Positions 63,366-64,000 of a DNA stretch of 64,000 nt are shown piece after piece. The DNA is from Pelagomonas calceolata (taxonomy: Eukaryota > Sar > Pelagophyceae > Pelagomonadales > Pelagomonadaceae). Below the pieces are notes generated by a model that was given only the letters and a program-made list of their open reading frames with translations, had not been told where the DNA came from and searched no databases. The DNA lies in NCBI GenBank assembly GCA_918797485.1, contig CAKKNE010000004.1, positions 620,001-684,000 of the forward strand, written 5' to 3'. The position numbers and the translations under genes were made by a program. Within the stretch, counting starts at the first letter, position 1, and every line of letters begins with the position of its first letter.

Positions 63366-64000
63366 ATGGTTGTATGGGCCCGAACCCTCCTGCTGCTCGC
63401 CGTGAGCGCCGCAGCAGAGGACCCCCACCTCGCCCGCCTGCGGCAGGCGGCCCAGCTCCAGAACGACGGCCGCCTTGCCGAAGCCGTCCCCATCTACGAG
63501 GACGTGCTGCGGCAAGTTCCGAACCATCCCGACGCCCTCCATTTGTCGGGCCTCGCGGCTTTGGCGGCCGGCGACGCCGTGAAGGCGAAGGAGTTGGTAG
63601 AACGGGCGTCTTCCTTGAGACCGAACGACCCGACCATGCTGTCGAACCTGGGGGAAGTGTATCGGAGTATTGGCGACGCCCAGACGGGCGTGGCCTTGCT
63701 GAGGAGAGCAGTCGCGATTGCCCCGCAAGACCTCGGTGTCAAGCGCAACTTAATTGCCGTGTTGTGGGACGCGCAGCTCTACGCGGAGTTCTGCCAGGCG
63801 TCCAGAGAATTATTAGAACAGATTGGGGTTTCGCTCGACTCCCCACAACGAGCGGCCGACCCGAACTTCCACTTCGTCGAGCGACGAGCCCGCTTCGACG
63901 TCGCCGACTCGGCCCAGCGCCACCGCTGCCATGGGGCGAGTGATGATGATGCGTTTCGGTGGTTCGAGTATGCTCTAAAAGCCTACCCCGAGGACGCGCG
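63366..64000 (+). CDS. Secreted TPR protein (5' part, runs off the window)
   Basis: At least 211 codons from the ATG at 63366 stay open to the window end. MVVWARTLLLLAVSAAAEDP is a signal peptide. TPR units follow: LQNDGRLAEAVPIYEDVLRQ, PDALHLSGLAALAAGDAVKA, TMLSNLGEVYRSIGDAQTGV, LLRRAVAIAPQDLGVKRNL. The layout (signal peptide, TPRs, then a further domain starting near FHFVERRARFDVADSAQRHR) resembles secretory-route TPR enzymes such as prolyl-hydroxylase or glycosyltransferase fusions, but the defining part lies beyond the window. Confidence 0.7.
   Translation, partial: MVVWARTLLLLAVSAAAEDPHLARLRQAAQLQNDGRLAEAVPIYEDVLRQVPNHPDALHLSGLAALAAGDAVKAKELVERASSLRPNDPTMLSNLGEVYRSIGDAQTGVALLRRAVAIAPQDLGVKRNLIAVLWDAQLYAEFCQASRELLEQIGVSLDSPQRAADPNFHFVERRARFDVADSAQRHRCHGASDDDAFRWFEYALKAYPEDA

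Overview
The window looks like nuclear DNA of a compact, GC-rich photosynthetic stramenopile, most like a pelagophyte such as Aureococcus or Pelagomonas; this is inferred, because no marker names the species. The evidence is threefold. The genes are eukaryotic: cytosolic ribosomal protein eS21, XPF, TTC27, Las1, NUB1, a SWEET and an Mpv17 protein. Introns are few and very short (53-81 nt where I could resolve them). Several proteins begin with a signal peptide followed by an A-x-A-F/L-type junction, the bipartite plastid leader of algae with a secondary red plastid (cyclophilin, PDZ-like, S1-domain, SOUL-like and a long coiled-coil protein). I saw no tRNA, rRNA, CRISPR array, transposon or virus-like element.

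Layout. 0-10 kb: the 3' end of a cupin-like gene, a large RelA/SpoT-like + TPR + ankyrin protein, XPF endonuclease, mitochondrial NFU1 and a patatin-like lipase. 10-25 kb: membrane proteins, a secreted inositol polyphosphate 5-phosphatase, a glutathione transferase, a beta-trefoil/fascin-like secreted protein built from a fresh tandem duplication, TTC27, a secreted SGNH-like hydrolase, a SAM-domain protein and a plastid PDZ-like protein. 25-36 kb: GH32 invertase, a glycosyltransferase, a pore-only TRP-like channel, a Mediator-like KIX protein, a P-type ATPase tail fragment, plastid cyclophilin, a plastid coiled-coil protein and an Mpv17-family protein. 36.6-46.1 kb: one unusual locus, with an EF-hand ORF running into a 13-copy array of 141/139-bp units and then a 6-kb intronless ORF. 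46-64 kb: eS21, a C69 peptidase, a SWEET, a SOUL-like protein, thioredoxin, S1 protein, NUB1, a small membrane ORF, a DNA-methyltransferase-like gene, an ARM-repeat protein, Las1 and a TPR protein cut off by the window edge.

Genes alternate as divergent and convergent pairs. Convergent stop codons can be only 4-30 bp apart. Gene-start spacers recurrently carry one copy of a 22-25 bp imperfect inverted repeat, with arms GCTAG and CTAGC and core TGTAAGACA. I found it at least 14 times, always beside gene 5' ends and never between convergent genes. I take it to be a shared promoter element.

The strongest candidate for a new system is the 40.1-46.1 kb ORF. It appears to combine a ubiquitin-like fold, a RAMA domain, a UIM-like motif, BRCT, PADR1 zinc-binding, Myb/SANT and a TET-associated (GREB1-like) glycosyltransferase module with an unrecognised Cys/His-rich C-terminus. 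Together with the ENP-type cytosine-methyltransferase-like protein at 57.8-60.0 kb, it suggests unusual DNA-base modification biology. These domain calls come from reading the sequence and were not confirmed by a profile search.
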